A model generated the notes under the pieces. The model did not search any database, was not told the DNA's origin, and worked only from the letters and a program-made list of their open reading frames with translations. Below, one piece after another: positions 63,285 through 64,000 of a DNA stretch of 64,000 nucleotides. Positions within the stretch are counted from its first letter, which is position 1. Each line of letters starts with the position of its first letter. This stretch comes from Bog-257 sp963846715. Its GTDB lineage: Bacteria > Acidobacteriota > Terriglobia > Terriglobales > Acidobacteriaceae. The DNA is taken from NCBI GenBank assembly GCA_963846715.1, contig CAWJXA010000002.1, positions 806,001 through 870,000 of the forward strand. Direction: 5' to 3'. Both the position numbers and the translations under genes were made by a program.

Positions 63285-64000
63285 ATGCCGGTCGGTACTG
63301 TTACAAGGCGTTCGTTTGTTAGCGGGCTTGCGGCTACCGCTTTAGTCGCGGCATCCTGCAGCAGAAGACCCGCGAAACCAAAGATTTCCGTTCTGTATTT
63401 CGCGGGTCTCCCAGAGGGTCAGCGCCTTAAGGACAACCTTCCAGCATTCGCAGAAGCGAGTGGCATTGAGGTTAATTTTCAGGAGTTGCCATATGACTAT
63501 ATTAGGCCACGACAGTTGCAATCGTTCCGCAATAGGACGGCGGATTTTGACGTGGTGTTTGTCGATGACATTTGGATGTACGAATATGCACACAAGGGAT
63601 ATGTCCTCGAACTCACTGATTTAGTCCGACGTAGTAACTATGACTTCGACGACATGAAGCCACAAGTGGTTGATGCCGAAGGAAAGCTGGACGACAAGAT
63701 TTGGCTGATTCCCCAGCGGGCTGATGTTCAGGTTCTTTTCTATAATCGCGCAATTTTTGAGGACGATAGTGTGCGCCGACAAGTGCGGCGAAAACTAGGC
63801 AGGGATTTGCAGGTTCCTGCGAGTTGGGAAGAGTATGCGGAGACGGCGAGGGCTCTTAGCGGGCTCAAGGCACCAGCTGGCCCGGTTGTAGGATGCGCTG
63901 AGACCCTGAAAAGACCTCACTTTGCATTCGAGTTTTTTGCGACGAGATACTGGTCGTTCTCGGGGAGACATTTCTTGGAAAACGGCCAGCCGGTCTTCGC
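63285..64000 (+). CDS. Extracellular solute-binding lipoprotein, copy 2 (partial, cut by window end)
   Basis: The first 238 codons of a second solute-binding protein. It starts at ATG 63285 with AGGTGG six bases upstream. A TRRSFVSGLAATALVAASC leader combines a twin-arginine-like pair with a lipobox cysteine. It matches copy 1 through IPQRADVQVLFYNRAIF, the GCAETL motif and AFEFFATRYWS, so the two arose by duplication. The 3' end lies beyond the window. Confidence 0.88.
   Translation, partial: MPVGTVTRRSFVSGLAATALVAASCSRRPAKPKISVLYFAGLPEGQRLKDNLPAFAEASGIEVNFQELPYDYIRPRQLQSFRNRTADFDVVFVDDIWMYEYAHKGYVLELTDLVRRSNYDFDDMKPQVVDAEGKLDDKIWLIPQRADVQVLFYNRAIFEDDSVRRQVRRKLGRDLQVPASWEEYAETARALSGLKAPAGPVVGCAETLKRPHFAFEFFATRYWSFSGRHFLENGQPVF

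Overview
The window most likely comes from a member of the Acidobacteriota (class Terriglobia, Koribacter/Sulfotelmatobacter-like). This is inferred from the 1156-residue Oar-type TonB-dependent receptor with an N-terminal carboxypeptidase-regulatory-like domain, the compact argR-C-B-F-G-H cluster and the general protein flavour; no 16S gene is present. Almost all genes lie on the minus strand, and ATGA/GTGA overlaps show tightly coupled operons.

Layout, left to right. (1) 0.2-5 kb: glnE, broken by one frameshift, a small cupin, an AzgA-like purine permease and a CAT-anticodon tRNA with an integrase scrap beside it. (2) 5.3-11.9 kb: an arginine operon running argR > argC > argB > argF > argG > argH > short N-acetylglutamate synthase, with an ARG-box-like site ahead of argR. 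(3) 12.1-31.8 kb: a surface polysaccharide locus with a TetR regulator, Wza, Wzz, a Wzy-like polymerase, two Wzx flippases, several GT2/GT4 glycosyltransferases, a methyltransferase, a serine-acetyltransferase-like enzyme, a DegT aminotransferase, a DUF4184 membrane protein and a PAP2 phosphatase fused to a Wzi-like barrel. (4) 32.8-47 kb: the TonB receptor, 2-oxoglutarate dehydrogenase E1, a sirtuin with a desuccinylase signature, feoAB with a Fur-like palindrome, a chagasin-like inhibitor and modABC. (5) 47.3-49.9 kb: an RsbW-like kinase, an ECF sigma factor with a partner membrane protein, and a DUF1801 protein.

(6) 50.2-56.9 kb holds the most unusual unit. A fluoride (crcB-class) riboswitch aptamer at 56837-56900 on the minus strand heads one operon. 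It encodes a short leader peptide, a 686-residue dynamin-like GTPase, the fluoride channel CrcB/FluC, an unknown small protein, three DUF190 domains on two genes, an AAA/STAND-like ATPase and a second dynamin-like GTPase of 583 residues. A fluoride switch, a fluoride exporter and a pair of bacterial dynamins in one transcription unit suggest a membrane-remodelling arm of fluoride resistance. I know of no description of such a system.

(7) 57-64 kb looks like an integrated island. A decayed tyrosine recombinase lies next to the 3' half of a tRNA-Glu gene (candidate att scar). Beyond it are AT-richer genes: a small unknown protein, a methyltransferase, inositol-1-phosphate synthase, an unknown membrane protein and two tandem paralogous extracellular solute-binding proteins, the second cut by the window end.
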